From NCBI GenBank assembly GCA_045538895.1, contig JAZQEH010000028.1, forward strand, positions 1-64,000: a stretch of 64,000 bases of DNA, in the 5' to 3' direction. Below the pieces are notes generated by a model. The model worked only from the letters and a program-made list of their open reading frames with translations, was not told the origin of the DNA and ran no database searches. Below are positions 27,601 through 34,819 of this stretch, one piece after another; within the stretch, counting starts at the first letter, position 1, and each line of letters starts with the position of its first letter. Made by a program: the position numbers and the translations under genes. This stretch comes from UMGS902 sp045538895. Its GTDB lineage: Bacteria > Bacillota > Clostridia > Oscillospirales > CAG-272.

Positions 27601-28659
27601 AACAGGACAAATGCTGACGGTTACAACCTCTGGGTTGTAGGCGGATATCAGTACTTCCGCTTCAGCGATTTCACCGGTGTTGAAATTGACGACCCCAGAC
27701 TCGAAATGGTAAACTCTGCACGTCCCCGTGCATGGGATTTTGCGCCCGATGACCTCACAGATATGCAGTATGTCAGCGGCAGCGGCAAGACTCACACCGT
27801 TACTCTTCAGGAAGAAGCCGCAGCAGCATTCACTGCTATGTTCAATGACATGAGAGAAGCGGGACTTTACGTTCCTTATCCCAGCTGGCCCTTCCGTAGC
27901 GCACATACACAGTACGGTATCTTCTCTGACTCGGTTGGTAATATCCGTGCTAAAGGATACGACTTCAACACTGCATACAACTCTGTAGCAAAGTCCGCTA
28001 ACCCTCCCGGATTCAGCGAACACCAGCTCGGTCTTGCATTTGACATCTACGATGAAAGACTCGAAGAACAGTACGGTGCGGGCAAGGCACACGAGCATTA
28101 CCATGACACCGCAGAGTGGCAGTGGATCATCGACAACGGTGCAAAGTACGGCTTTATCCACCGTTTCCTTGCAAACAAGACCGCTCAGACAGGTATCATG
28201 TATGAAGCATGGCACTTCCGTTACGTAGGCGTAGAGCATGCGATGGCAATAGCCGAAACTGACGGATACTGCCTTGAAGAATACGTAGGTCAGACCATCG
28301 GTCTCTTCGACCAGAACTCAAGCGTAACCGTTCTCTCGGGTGACTTCTATCAGGTAATGGGCGGTTCCCGCGGATGCGATAACCTCACATTTACAGGTAC
28401 AAGACACGTAACCGTTGGCGAAAAGGCAAACGTTATCAACCTTGTTGACGTTGATGCTGAAGTTGGCGAGGTTGTCAACCCCACCCTTGGCGACGCAACC
28501 GGCGATAAAACCGTAAATCTCGTTGACGTACTCCGTGTATTCAAGTACCTCATTGATAACAGCACTAAAATCGTTACCGAGGCAGCTGACGCAAACGTTG
28601 ACGGCAAGATTGATATACTTGATGTGCTTTATATCATCAAGCTTATCGTAAACAGCTAA
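21697..28659 (+). CDS. Giant secreted dockerin protein with solenoid repeats, SGNH hydrolase and VanY-type carboxypeptidase
   Basis: 2320 residues. Signal peptide 1-24 (ending LSAGATE). Six beta-rich units of 250-300 residues start at about 27, 325, 875, 1129, 1505 and 1835, each opening V(F/Y)VA-x-GG-x-GDG, then GSL-x-x-A(F/Y), GGT(I/V)VLV, VTSVYGG-x-DYR, LGG-x-T and GGxNN. An SGNH/GDSL esterase lies at about 655-860 (GDSITEG, GVND, HPSKAG: Ser, Asn, Asp-x-x-His set complete). A short Ig/cadherin-like piece is at 1418-1498. A peptidase M15/VanY domain occupies about 2015-2195 with SEHQLGLAFD and EAWHFRYVG (Zn ligands and catalytic Glu kept); it interrupts unit six, whose end resumes at about 2207 (SSVTVLSGDFYQV). 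A type I dockerin closes the protein (2265-2320, two calcium-loop repeats GDATGDKTVNLVDVL and ADANVDGKIDILDVL). Predicted envelope or glycan-active protein docking on a cohesin scaffold. No cohesin in the window. Confidence 0.85.
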   Translation: MKKLFVFVSALLCIVLFALSAGATENVAFVAAGGIGDGSSAQSPLGSLANAFAAVGDGGTVVLTSDLTIGSAVNLPDHTGTVTLTSVYGGVDYRATNDAALRYTASARLVLGGPTVIDYFDIEIDSGANGGAVLAADFNDLTIGYNVDISYNYAVSGVKMYVIGGPNNDATGNILGAGESCTIEIYSGAYEQVVAFSRSVANVSHNGTVYMTLGGNVSARLCFLGAVTTGAKGGSCEVTLKENAKATWFYPSGNASSMNGSVTVNVKDNATISNIDRYADSLFPNGTKTINLYGDSYTVPTNLEKYFNTVNAFEEEPQPPVVSDAVFVADGGTGDGTSESSPIGSLASAYASLKETGGTITLVSDTTLNTDTTFADLNGSVTFNAKNDAVLKLNGNISFSNNENDGTVTFDLPVSASNAAIFGGFNDVVFTENFAVTGTLDFFGGVDATNITNNALAITEKAYSVTVNGGTFNKFALGNYRSEYNDTVGSIAAPVTLTVNGGTFNTSFSVSGMSILADNASISITGGTFNCPVYVQGGMNSVIAQGVKISGTVASDRKYYAIDGDITLSISGGTFNGGTIGAYEVQPAYTQVMRGNYTVSVTGGNFASGTVFDATQVKAYASSSKVATITYPDTYTFTTKLFDTVNGAAQNDKEPVRIAFVGDSITEGYTVAAEGVDRLTGSYPALIASLAESDSKDVVVSNYGISSAGLLRATAYYYPNYLAYKMLLEETDADYIVIAIGVNDNAAGGTTGAQIEFETNYRSLIETVGALPETEKVFITNAIFWNASKLGSIRATSVIRPTQEKIAKEFESVNADKYIFVDLYGLTLDAAKNGTLLSSDILHPSKAGFSKMADVLYGVMFENAPATTTAYKSNDVYISASGNAFGSGTKDDPISHIEFAFAKLPLNEESTVHIVGKVPFSSSLFIPVGPSKLTIVGEGDGAILENGSVSFKIGCDVKFDNITLATTATTEIYGCYNDIEMTDTVALSGNWSFFAGHNIYREGATNVAHDTVASASDNKDCNINISATGTFTNFALGNRRSDGIAPIGTYSGNLTAYVGNNVRVSGTSIVGIVGQNYLTGTVTASIPSTVVLEEYASIGTVTSPIVYDESKNTGSVSVTSRNVIAPTVAYVSYGASGSGDSPETPAGTLAGAYALLDATKDCTIVLMSDYPVSALTTLPAHGAKVTITSVYGGVDYRTTNNAALRYTASARIVLGGDTVIDNLNIEIDQSANSGAVIAANFHDLKLGYGVEIIHNYTVANSRMYIIGGSNNDANGNGLAAGEVCNIEILSGDYYQVTAFSRGTANKAHYGTVNLKIGGDATVFETYLGAVTTGASGGTVNFEICENAKLHTNGLALSGNAGNMNGDVTVTVRDNASISKFARYDASIHAGTKTINVYGESISLPASLETYFDVVNIYIPKDSVTVTESIDTDKIVSVTADGAALQAEVTSTANGLTVEYTESLENFTLAITVKDTSYTVYEYTVTETNGTAKAVLASTKTYAGDVVYVGAKDGSGLTPASPVSSLEKAYNTLLGDGGTIVVVDAVTMARVTAPAHSGKITVTSVYGGTDYRESGAKLVCATSIGWQLGGETVIENITVDIATTAVISAAFNPLTIGDGVEIINDYSSNDANGLYLVGGHNNSTATLSVYPDDTSITVRSGHIRCIIGFSRYSGARVHTGKATINVEGDAYVRYVFAGAVENNATSKDAVINVRDKAIVENLFAGGSTKTNYTTGKTVIDVTELNGGDIYEFDTVGIFTSDGKVELHYDPRTVAEGITTMAAMARFNVLSTCDLAGAHTFGAAYANPFGGGLTAHTCEICEYTCLIEAAPAKVADKVVFVADGGFGNGLSPLHPFGSLEDAFNALGSDGGTIVLVDECTLPVNLVWRFGASHVSFMEPVHKGNVLITSVYSDADYRENGAKLIFDGNMHYRLSGPTTFDNIVFDTVGNPTTNLIAARYNPLVFGENCKMNRTNADGYNLWVVGGYQYFRFSDFTGVEIDDPRLEMVNSARPRAWDFAPDDLTDMQYVSGSGKTHTVTLQEEAAAAFTAMFNDMREAGLYVPYPSWPFRSAHTQYGIFSDSVGNIRAKGYDFNTAYNSVAKSANPPGFSEHQLGLAFDIYDERLEEQYGAGKAHEHYHDTAEWQWIIDNGAKYGFIHRFLANKTAQTGIMYEAWHFRYVGVEHAMAIAETDGYCLEEYVGQTIGLFDQNSSVTVLSGDFYQVMGGSRGCDNLTFTGTRHVTVGEKANVINLVDVDAEVGEVVNPTLGDATGDKTVNLVDVLRVFKYLIDNSTKIVTEAADANVDGKIDILDVLYIIKLIVNS

Positions 28660-28670
28660 TACGATTCAAG

Positions 28671-28700
28671 AATTATGCGGCGGAATACCGCCGCATAATT
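28671..28700 (+). terminator. Intergenic hairpin after the dockerin gene
   Basis: A 13-bp GC-rich perfect inverted repeat (28671-28683 with 28688-28700), loop AATA. No T-tract follows and the next ATG is 12 bases on, so it may act as an mRNA-stabilising or attenuating hairpin more than a full terminator. Confidence 0.6.
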
Positions 28701-28712
28701 TATCAAAGAAAT

Positions 28713-30869
28713 ATGGAAAACAGAATTATACACGTCGCAAACAGCGACGAATTTGAAAAGGCATTTCAAGAATTAGCAAACGGCGGTACGGTAGTCCTTA
28801 CCGATACGGTTATTGCAAAACAGGCACGGCTTGCCCATCACAGCGGTATTATCACCGTTACAGGCAAGACACTGTGCTTTAATGAGTCGGTAACCGTTAC
28901 GCTCGGAGGAGAAACCGTTTTTGAAAACATAACCTTTGACATTGCTTCGTCAGGAGTAATTGCGGCTGACTTCAATCCCGTTACATTCGGTGACGGCATT
29001 AAAGTAAACTGCGACATGTCGATAGAACAAAACGGACTCTACGTAGTTGGCGGCGAAAACAACTGTTTAAACGAAAAAGAGGAGTACTGCGGCGATACAA
29101 GCATCACCGTTGCAAGCGGCGCCTTCAGCCGCATTGTCGGTTTTTCAAGAGGATGTGCAAGCCGAAGTCACACAGGACATGCGACTCTTACCGTTAAAGG
29201 CGATGCCTATGTACGTTATCTTGTTGCAGGTGCAATGGGCGACGGTGCCACCGCAAAAAGCGCTACCCTCAATCTACATGACAGTGCAGTTATTGAAGCT
29301 GTACACATGGGAGGTGCCAAGGAGGAAAACACACTTTTTGGCGATATGGATATCTTTGTTGACGGCGGAGATATTTTCCGCTTTGACAGGGTGTGTCTTT
29401 CGGCAGTACGTGGAAAGCGTTCTCTGGTTTATAATGAAGAAACTGCACCGAAAGGGCTTTTATATCTTGCAAAGCTTGCACGTTTTGATGATATAAAAAC
29501 CACGTGTGATACAGACGGTCACACTTTCGGCAAGCCTTTTGCCAATCCTTTCGGCGGTGAAGCGATGATACGCAAATGCAGTGTATGCGGCAAAACCGAA
29601 ATTGTAGGCGACAGCAATTATGCACCGCAGAAAGACGTTGTTTTTGCTGCTGATGGCGGTTTCGGTGACGGTTCCTCACCGTATTACCCAATCGACGGCT
29701 ATGCTAAAGCATTTGAACAACTTGAAAACGGAGGCACGCTTGTGCTTTGCGGCAAATGTGTCCTGAAAGCAAATCTCGTTGACCAGTTCAGAGAAGTTAC
29801 CGATGCATATCAGGAGCCGCGTCACAAAGAAAAAATCACCGTTACAAGCGTATACGGCGGAACAGACTACCGCAAAGACGGTGCCTGCCTTTACTTTGAA
29901 AATAATACCGACTACAGAATGTCGGGGGCTACCACGTTTGAAAACATGGATTTTGATGCGGCAAGCAACGTAAAAGGCAACCGCATTATAGCAAGATACT
30001 CGCCCCTCGTTATCGGCGAAAACTGTCACACCCCCGTGCGTGACGGCTACAAGCTTGACATAATAGGCGGATACCTTAAATTCAGGTATTCGGATTTTGA
30101 CGGTGCTGAAATAGAGAACGAGTATGAAGAACTTGTAGGCGTTTGCCGTACTCTGCCGCTCGACTATGAAATAGCCGACCTTGAGCCTATTAAAAGATAT
30201 CCTAACTTCTCGCTGAGAAGCAAGGCGGCAAGAGCCTTTAACGAAATGTTCGACGATATGGAAAAGGACGGACTGAAAGTACCCACCGTAACCGATGCAA
30301 TGCGTCCATATGCACGGCAGTACGCCTTGTTTACAGGTTACCTCGGCCGCCTGCGTCGCACGTTTGGTTACAGCTTTGACGAAGCACTCCGTGTAGTAAT
30401 GCGTTCCTGTGCCGTTCCCTGCTGCTCTGAGCATCAATGGGGTGTTGCGGTTGATATGTACCACCTTGACATGGTGCAGTACGGTTCGAAAAAGCATCAC
30501 TATTTTGATATCACTCCCGAATGGGAATGGGTGCATGAAAACGGCAAAAAATACGGTATAGTTTTGCGTTATGCCGCAGATAAAACCGATATCACGGGAT
30601 GTATCTATGAAGCATGGCACTTCCGTTATGTCGGCAAAACTGTTGCAAGAATACTCCTTGCAAGAGGACTTTGCCTTGAAGAATACATGGGAGCAAAGCT
30701 TGGACTTTTGAACCTTGATTCAAGCGTTACCGTAAAAAGCGGTGTGTTTAACTCAATCACCCCGTTCTCCCGTGAAACGGGACTCATGCAACTTACAGGC
30801 AAGCATTTTGTTTCTATTTCTGACGGAGTTACCGTAAAAGAAAAGAACAACGAACTTTCGGAGTGCTGA
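28713..30869 (+). CDS. VanY-type carboxypeptidase in a solenoid scaffold, no signal peptide
   Basis: 718-residue paralogue of the last third of the dockerin protein: one solenoid unit (about 1-295, lacking the VAxGG opening), a second from about 310 (FAADGGFGDGSSPYYPIDG), the peptidase M15 domain at about 465-650 (SEHQWGVAVDMYH and EAWHFRYVG intact), and the end of the interrupted solenoid unit (SSVTVKSGVFNSI). Between units is a CSVC pair like the CEIC pair of the larger protein. It starts with hydrophilic MENRIIHVANSDEF: no signal peptide, no dockerin, and only a weak AAAGA ribosome site. The upstream gene ends in a full dockerin, so this is not its frameshifted tail. Either cytoplasmic, exported otherwise, or a decaying duplicate. 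Confidence 0.75.
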   Translation: MENRIIHVANSDEFEKAFQELANGGTVVLTDTVIAKQARLAHHSGIITVTGKTLCFNESVTVTLGGETVFENITFDIASSGVIAADFNPVTFGDGIKVNCDMSIEQNGLYVVGGENNCLNEKEEYCGDTSITVASGAFSRIVGFSRGCASRSHTGHATLTVKGDAYVRYLVAGAMGDGATAKSATLNLHDSAVIEAVHMGGAKEENTLFGDMDIFVDGGDIFRFDRVCLSAVRGKRSLVYNEETAPKGLLYLAKLARFDDIKTTCDTDGHTFGKPFANPFGGEAMIRKCSVCGKTEIVGDSNYAPQKDVVFAADGGFGDGSSPYYPIDGYAKAFEQLENGGTLVLCGKCVLKANLVDQFREVTDAYQEPRHKEKITVTSVYGGTDYRKDGACLYFENNTDYRMSGATTFENMDFDAASNVKGNRIIARYSPLVIGENCHTPVRDGYKLDIIGGYLKFRYSDFDGAEIENEYEELVGVCRTLPLDYEIADLEPIKRYPNFSLRSKAARAFNEMFDDMEKDGLKVPTVTDAMRPYARQYALFTGYLGRLRRTFGYSFDEALRVVMRSCAVPCCSEHQWGVAVDMYHLDMVQYGSKKHHYFDITPEWEWVHENGKKYGIVLRYAADKTDITGCIYEAWHFRYVGKTVARILLARGLCLEEYMGAKLGLLNLDSSVTVKSGVFNSITPFSRETGLMQLTGKHFVSISDGVTVKEKNNELSEC

Positions 30870-30898
30870 CACATTTTTGATAAATTATGCAAATTCTA

Positions 30899-30927
30899 TT
30901 GAGAAAACGAAAGAATACTGCTATAAT
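30899..30927 (+). promoter_or_regulatory. Extended -10 sigma-A promoter of the SPFH gene
   Basis: TTGAGA (30899-30904), 17-base spacer ending in TGC, TATAAT (30922-30927). Start near 30934; GTGAGG ribosome site before the ATG at 30959. Confidence 0.85.
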
Positions 30928-30958
30928 ATAATCAAAAGCACGAAAGTGAGGTACCGAT

Positions 30959-32284
30959 ATGGGACTTATTAAAGCAGGACTTGGCGCACTCGGCGGCGTA
31001 CTTGCCGACCAGTGGAAAGAATTTTTCTATTGTGACGCTCTCGACAGCGAAACACTTATGGTAAAGGGGCAAAAGCGTACAAGCGGCCGTTCCTCAAATA
31101 CCAAGGGCGAAGACAACATCATTTCAAACGGCTCAGGTATTGCCGTAGCAGACGGTCAGGCAATGGTTATTGTTGAGCAAGGTAAAATCGTAGAATTCTG
31201 CGCAGAGCCCGGCGAGTTTACATACGACACCTCGACAGAGCCTTCCATTTTCTGCGGTAGCCTCGGCGAAAGCATTAAAGAAACATTCAAGACCGTAGGC
31301 AAGCGTTTCACCTACGGCGGCGATACGGGCAAGGACCAGAGAATCTACTACTTCAACACAAAGGAGATTTCGGGCAACAAGTTTGGTACTAAAACCCCTA
31401 TTCCTTTCCGTGTAGTTGTAAATGAAGCACTCGGCTTCAAACTTTCCGTAGACATTCGTTGCAACGGTGAGTTCTCCTATATCATCACCGACCCGCTTCT
31501 CCTTTACACAAAGGTAATGGGTAACGTATCCGACAGATATATGCGTAGCGACATGGAAGACATTGTTCGCTCCGAGCTTCTCGATGCACTTCAGCCTGCT
31601 TTCTCCGCAGTTGCGGCTACAGGCGTTGAGTATTACGAGATCCCCGGTCATTCCAGAGACGTAAAGAATGCTCTTGAAGAAGAACTCAGCGACCTTTGGG
31701 GCAAAAAGCGTGGTATTACCATTTATTCATTCAATATCAATTCCCTTTCTATTCCCGATGAGCAGAAGAAGAAGATTACCGAGTGGGAAGAGAATGCCAT
31801 GACGCTCAATCCCAATGTCGCAGGTGCGAGAATTGTTGGCGGTCAGGTAGACGCAATGCGTACTGCTGCTGCTAATGAAGCAGGTGCAATGACCGGCTTT
31901 ATGGGCATGGGCATGGCAATGAATGCAGGCGGCATGAATGCACAGAACCTCTTTGCAATGGGACAGCAGCAACAAGCAGTTCCCAATCCTCAAGCTGCTG
32001 CAACTCCCGATGCTGCAATGGGCTGGAAGTGTGCTTGCGGTGCAGTTGCAACAGGCAATTTCTGTCCCGAGTGCGGTGCAAAGAAGCCTGTGGCTGACGG
32101 CTGGACATGTGCATGCGGTACAGAAAACAAAGGTAAATTCTGCTCCAACTGCGGTGCAAAGAAACCCGCAGGCGCACCGCAGTATAAGTGCGACAAGTGC
32201 GGCTGGGAGCCCGAGGCAGGCGCAACACCTCCCAAGTTCTGTCCCGAATGCGGCGACAAGTTCGACAACGACGATATAAAATAA
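30959..32284 (+). CDS. SPFH-domain protein with three C-terminal zinc ribbons
   Basis: 441 residues. Residues about 30-290 are an SPFH/Band-7 domain of the bacterial group once called virion core protein (begins GLGALGGVLADQWKEFF; later YYFNTKEISGNKFGT and a helical IPDEQKKKITEWEENA). A Gly/Met/Ala-rich linker (FMGMGMAMNAGGMNAQ) follows, then three zinc ribbons: CACG...FCPECG, CACG...FCSNCG and CDKCG...FCPECG. No transmembrane helix; members are thought to sit on membranes as oligomers. Single gene with own promoter and terminator. Shares ribbon type with the proteins at 5-8 kb. Confidence 0.88.
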   Translation: MGLIKAGLGALGGVLADQWKEFFYCDALDSETLMVKGQKRTSGRSSNTKGEDNIISNGSGIAVADGQAMVIVEQGKIVEFCAEPGEFTYDTSTEPSIFCGSLGESIKETFKTVGKRFTYGGDTGKDQRIYYFNTKEISGNKFGTKTPIPFRVVVNEALGFKLSVDIRCNGEFSYIITDPLLLYTKVMGNVSDRYMRSDMEDIVRSELLDALQPAFSAVAATGVEYYEIPGHSRDVKNALEEELSDLWGKKRGITIYSFNINSLSIPDEQKKKITEWEENAMTLNPNVAGARIVGGQVDAMRTAAANEAGAMTGFMGMGMAMNAGGMNAQNLFAMGQQQQAVPNPQAAATPDAAMGWKCACGAVATGNFCPECGAKKPVADGWTCACGTENKGKFCSNCGAKKPAGAPQYKCDKCGWEPEAGATPPKFCPECGDKFDNDDIK

Positions 32285-32305
32285 TTTCATTTTAAAACAA
32301 AAGCC

Positions 32306-32340
32306 ATGCAAAACTGAAAGTCAGTTTTGCATTGCTTTTT
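32306..32340 (+). terminator. Rho-independent terminator of the SPFH gene
   Basis: A 12-bp perfect inverted repeat (32306-32317 with 32321-32332), loop AAG, then TGCTTTTT. Confidence 0.87.
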
Positions 32341-32360
32341 GATTTGTATACGGCAGATTA

Positions 32361-32508
32361 TTGTTTAGCGAAGTAACGAAGGCGTTCTTTCTTAAGAAGA
32401 AAGAACCAAAGAAAAACTGTAAAATATTTAATAAGTAGCCGTGGCTACAGACAATTTGTTTTTACAAAAAGGTTTGGAAGTGTCGGAACCTTTCCGGGGC
32501 AGGTTCTG
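32361..32508 (+). repeat. Dispersed intergenic repeat, copy 1
   Basis: About 148 bases matching the reverse complement of 58933-59080. Shared blocks: ACGAAGGCGTTCTTTCT, AGAAAGAACCAAAGAAAAAC, TGTAAAA, a GCC(A/G)TGGCTACA core, and AAAAGGTTTGGA with TGTCGGAACCTTTCC. It contains two hairpins (GTTCTTTCT/AGAAAGAAC and the AGGTT/AACCT pairs). No ORF. It fills the gap between the SPFH terminator and the convergent trxB end. Confidence 0.85.
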
Positions 32509-32533
32509 CCGCCGTTACCATAAAAATAATTTG

Positions 32534-33454
32534 TTACATATTCGCAATATACTCTTCTGCGTAGTAAGCCGCTACTGCACCGTCTGCTGCAGCGGTAACA
32601 ATCTGTCTGAGTGCTTTTGTACGCACGTCCCCTGCGGCAAAAACTCCCGACACATTGGTTTTTGTTGTTTCGTCAGCCACTATATACCCAGCCGCATCAA
32701 GTTCTATCTGCCCTTTAAAAATGTCGGTTGCAGGAGTTCTTCCGATGCTGATAAATACTCCGTCAAGCGTGATATCCTCGCACTCTCCGTTTTTATTCTG
32801 TATCTTCACTCCGCTTATCTTTTTATCGTAGATAAACTCCTTTACCTCACTGTTCCACTTGAACTCAACGTTCTCTGCCTTAAGAAGCGGCTCATGATAA
32901 ATCTTTGTTGCACGCATAGTATCACGGCGATGAATAAGATAAACCTTTGTGCAGATTTTTGAAAGCAGAAGGGCATCCGCCGCCGCAGAGTTACCTCCGC
33001 CTACAACCGCAACAGTTTTGCCCTTGTAAAACATTCCGTCGCAAGCCGCACAGTAGCCCACTCCTCTACCAACAAGTTTTTCCTCATCGGCAACACCGAG
33101 ATGCTTATGCTCTGCACCTGTCGCAATGATCACCGCTTTTGTCTTATATTCGCCACTATCAGTTACTATAGTTTTAATCTTGTGCAAAAGGTCAACAGAA
33201 AGCACCTCGGTCTGAACGGTTTTTGCACCGAAACGTTCTGCTCCCTGCTGCATCTTAAAACCGAGAGTAAATCCGTCTACTCCCTCGTCAAAACCGGGGT
33301 AATTGTCAATCTGCTGTGTCTGTGTCATCTGTCCGCCTGCAGAAAACTTTTCAAGAACCAGCGTGTCAAGTCCTGCACGTACAGCATACATCGCCGCAGT
33401 GTAGCCTGCCGGTCCGCCACCGATTACTATTATATCGTAAATAACGTCTTTCAT
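32534..33454 (-). CDS. trxB: Thioredoxin reductase
   Basis: FAD-containing NADPH (or ferredoxin/other)-dependent reductase of thioredoxin. FAD site IIVIGGGPAGYTAAMYA at 8-24, redox-active CAACD at 135-139, NADPH-domain VAVVGGGNSAAADALLL, and the C-terminal GVFAAGDVR. 306 residues, normal length. The start at 33454 has GAGGAG upstream; ten in-frame codons further upstream lack a site. The NADPH-domain carries HRRD, the usual sign of NADPH preference. Confidence 0.94.
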   Translation of the reverse strand: MKDVIYDIIVIGGGPAGYTAAMYAVRAGLDTLVLEKFSAGGQMTQTQQIDNYPGFDEGVDGFTLGFKMQQGAERFGAKTVQTEVLSVDLLHKIKTIVTDSGEYKTKAVIIATGAEHKHLGVADEEKLVGRGVGYCAACDGMFYKGKTVAVVGGGNSAAADALLLSKICTKVYLIHRRDTMRATKIYHEPLLKAENVEFKWNSEVKEFIYDKKISGVKIQNKNGECEDITLDGVFISIGRTPATDIFKGQIELDAAGYIVADETTKTNVSGVFAAGDVRTKALRQIVTAAADGAVAAYYAEEYIANM

Positions 33455-33483
33455 ATTTTTCTCCTCGTTTACGCTTTGATTCA

Positions 33484-33512
33484 ATTATATCATGTTAAGG
33501 TAGTATAATCAA
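33484..33512 (-). promoter_or_regulatory. Sigma-A promoter of trxB
   Basis: Minus-strand TTGATT (33507-33512), 17-base spacer, TATAAT (33484-33489). About 30 bases before the trxB ATG. Confidence 0.75.
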
Positions 33513-33558
33513 CTGCAAAAGTGAATATTAGCTCAAACCGTGCGGTTTGGCATTTTTA

Positions 33559-33587
33559 TTGACTTTATGTGCGTTTTAGTGTAAAAT
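33559..33587 (+). promoter_or_regulatory. Sigma-A promoter of the SARP-pilus operon
   Basis: TTGACT (33559-33564), 17-base spacer, TAAAAT (33582-33587), then AAGGAGG before the ATG at 33629. A small hairpin CAAACCG/CGGTTTG (33534-33549) sits just upstream. Confidence 0.8.
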
Positions 33588-33628
33588 TATAGTAGATAAG
33601 TATACATAAAAGCAAGGAGGTATTCGCC

Positions 33629-34810
33629 ATGGCAAGCATCACTTTAAACGTAAAAATGCTCGGCAAATTTACATTGTCGTATGAAGACGTGCAGATTACT
33701 TCTGACAACAGCCGTTCAAGCAAGCTTTGGTGTACCCTTGCATACCTGATTTATCACCGTGGCAGAGTGATTTCTGCCGATGAGCTTATCACGCTTCTCC
33801 GTGCAGACGAAAAAGAAAACGCAAATCCGCAGAGCACCCTCAAAACTACGGTTTTTCGTTTGCGTGCCCTTTTAAATACTGTTTATGACGGTTTGGGCAG
33901 AGATTTGATTGTCAGCCGTGACAAGGGATATACAATCAACCCCGATTTTGAAATTATAACGGACTATGAGAAATTTGAAAAGTTGCTATCCAAAAAAGAT
34001 ACCGACAGTCATGTTGAAGCTTTGGAGCTTTATAGCGGTAATTTTTTGAATTCTTTTTCTTCCGAAGCCTGGATCATCCCTATCTCTGCATATTACTACA
34101 ACACATATGCGCAAGCACTCGTGCAAACCGTGCCGCTTCTTGAAGAAAAAGGCTTATTTGAACTCGGTGTAACTCTTTGCAAAAATGCTATTGCCATTGA
34201 TTCATACGCAGAGCCTTTTTACCAAATGCTTATGCAATGTCTGCTTGCACTTAACAAGCGTAACGAGGTTGCGGTAATTTATGAGAATATGAGCAAAACT
34301 TTGCTTTCCACCTTTGGTGTGATGCCCGATGCAGAAAGCCGTGCTCTCTACCGTGAGGCTCTCCGCACTGTTAATCTGCACGTCCTCACACCCGATACGC
34401 TTTATGAGCAGCTTGATGAAATTGGGCCGATTACAAGTGCCCTGCTTTGCGATTTTGATTTTTTCAAAATGCTGTATCAGGCAAATGCACGAATGATCGC
34501 ACGCAGCGGTGATGCCGTTCACATTGCACTGCTGACGGTGGTTTCCTGCACAAAGAAGGAGCTTCAACGCCGCAGTCTTGACCTTGCAATGGACAATCTG
34601 CAAGCCCTGCTTTGCTCGTCATTACGCAAAGGGGATGCTATTTCACGCTGTGCTTCTTCCCAGTTTGTGATAATGCTTCCGCAAGCAAATTATGAAAACA
34701 GTATTGCGGTATGCAACAGAATTATTGATGCGTTTTCCCGTAAATACCCCCACTCTCCCGCAAGAATTGATTACTTTGTTAAAGCTATCGTTCCGGCAAA
34801 GGACAGTTAG
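33629..34810 (+). CDS. SARP/BTAD-type regulator with degenerate GGDEF domain
   Basis: 393 residues in three parts. 1-100: OmpR/SARP-like winged helix (LGKFTLSYEDVQI, STLKTTVFRLRALL, IVSRDKGYTINP). About 105-255: bacterial transcriptional activation domain of TPR-like helices (AEPFYQMLMQCLLALNKRNEVAVIYENM). About 270-390: a GGDEF-like fold (LLCDFDFFKML; LRKGDAISRC) in which the signature is CASSQF, so cyclase activity should be absent, as should the I-site. It might still bind nucleotide, which would tie it to the c-di-GMP genes 6 kb on. First gene of the pilus-like operon and probably its activator. Strong AAGGAGG site. Confidence 0.8.
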   Translation: MASITLNVKMLGKFTLSYEDVQITSDNSRSSKLWCTLAYLIYHRGRVISADELITLLRADEKENANPQSTLKTTVFRLRALLNTVYDGLGRDLIVSRDKGYTINPDFEIITDYEKFEKLLSKKDTDSHVEALELYSGNFLNSFSSEAWIIPISAYYYNTYAQALVQTVPLLEEKGLFELGVTLCKNAIAIDSYAEPFYQMLMQCLLALNKRNEVAVIYENMSKTLLSTFGVMPDAESRALYREALRTVNLHVLTPDTLYEQLDEIGPITSALLCDFDFFKMLYQANARMIARSGDAVHIALLTVVSCTKKELQRRSLDLAMDNLQALLCSSLRKGDAISRCASSQFVIMLPQANYENSIAVCNRIIDAFSRKYPHSPARIDYFVKAIVPAKDS

Positions 34811-34819
34811 GATTTTAAT

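Noticed and set aside
28659..28713. The 718-residue gene as a frameshifted continuation of the dockerin gene
   Set aside because: The upstream gene ends with a complete dockerin and stop, and the second protein repeats, not continues, its domains.
34430..34790. Active diguanylate cyclase in the SARP-type protein
   Set aside because: The signature reads CASSQF, without the Gly-Gly and acidic residues needed for GTP and metal binding.
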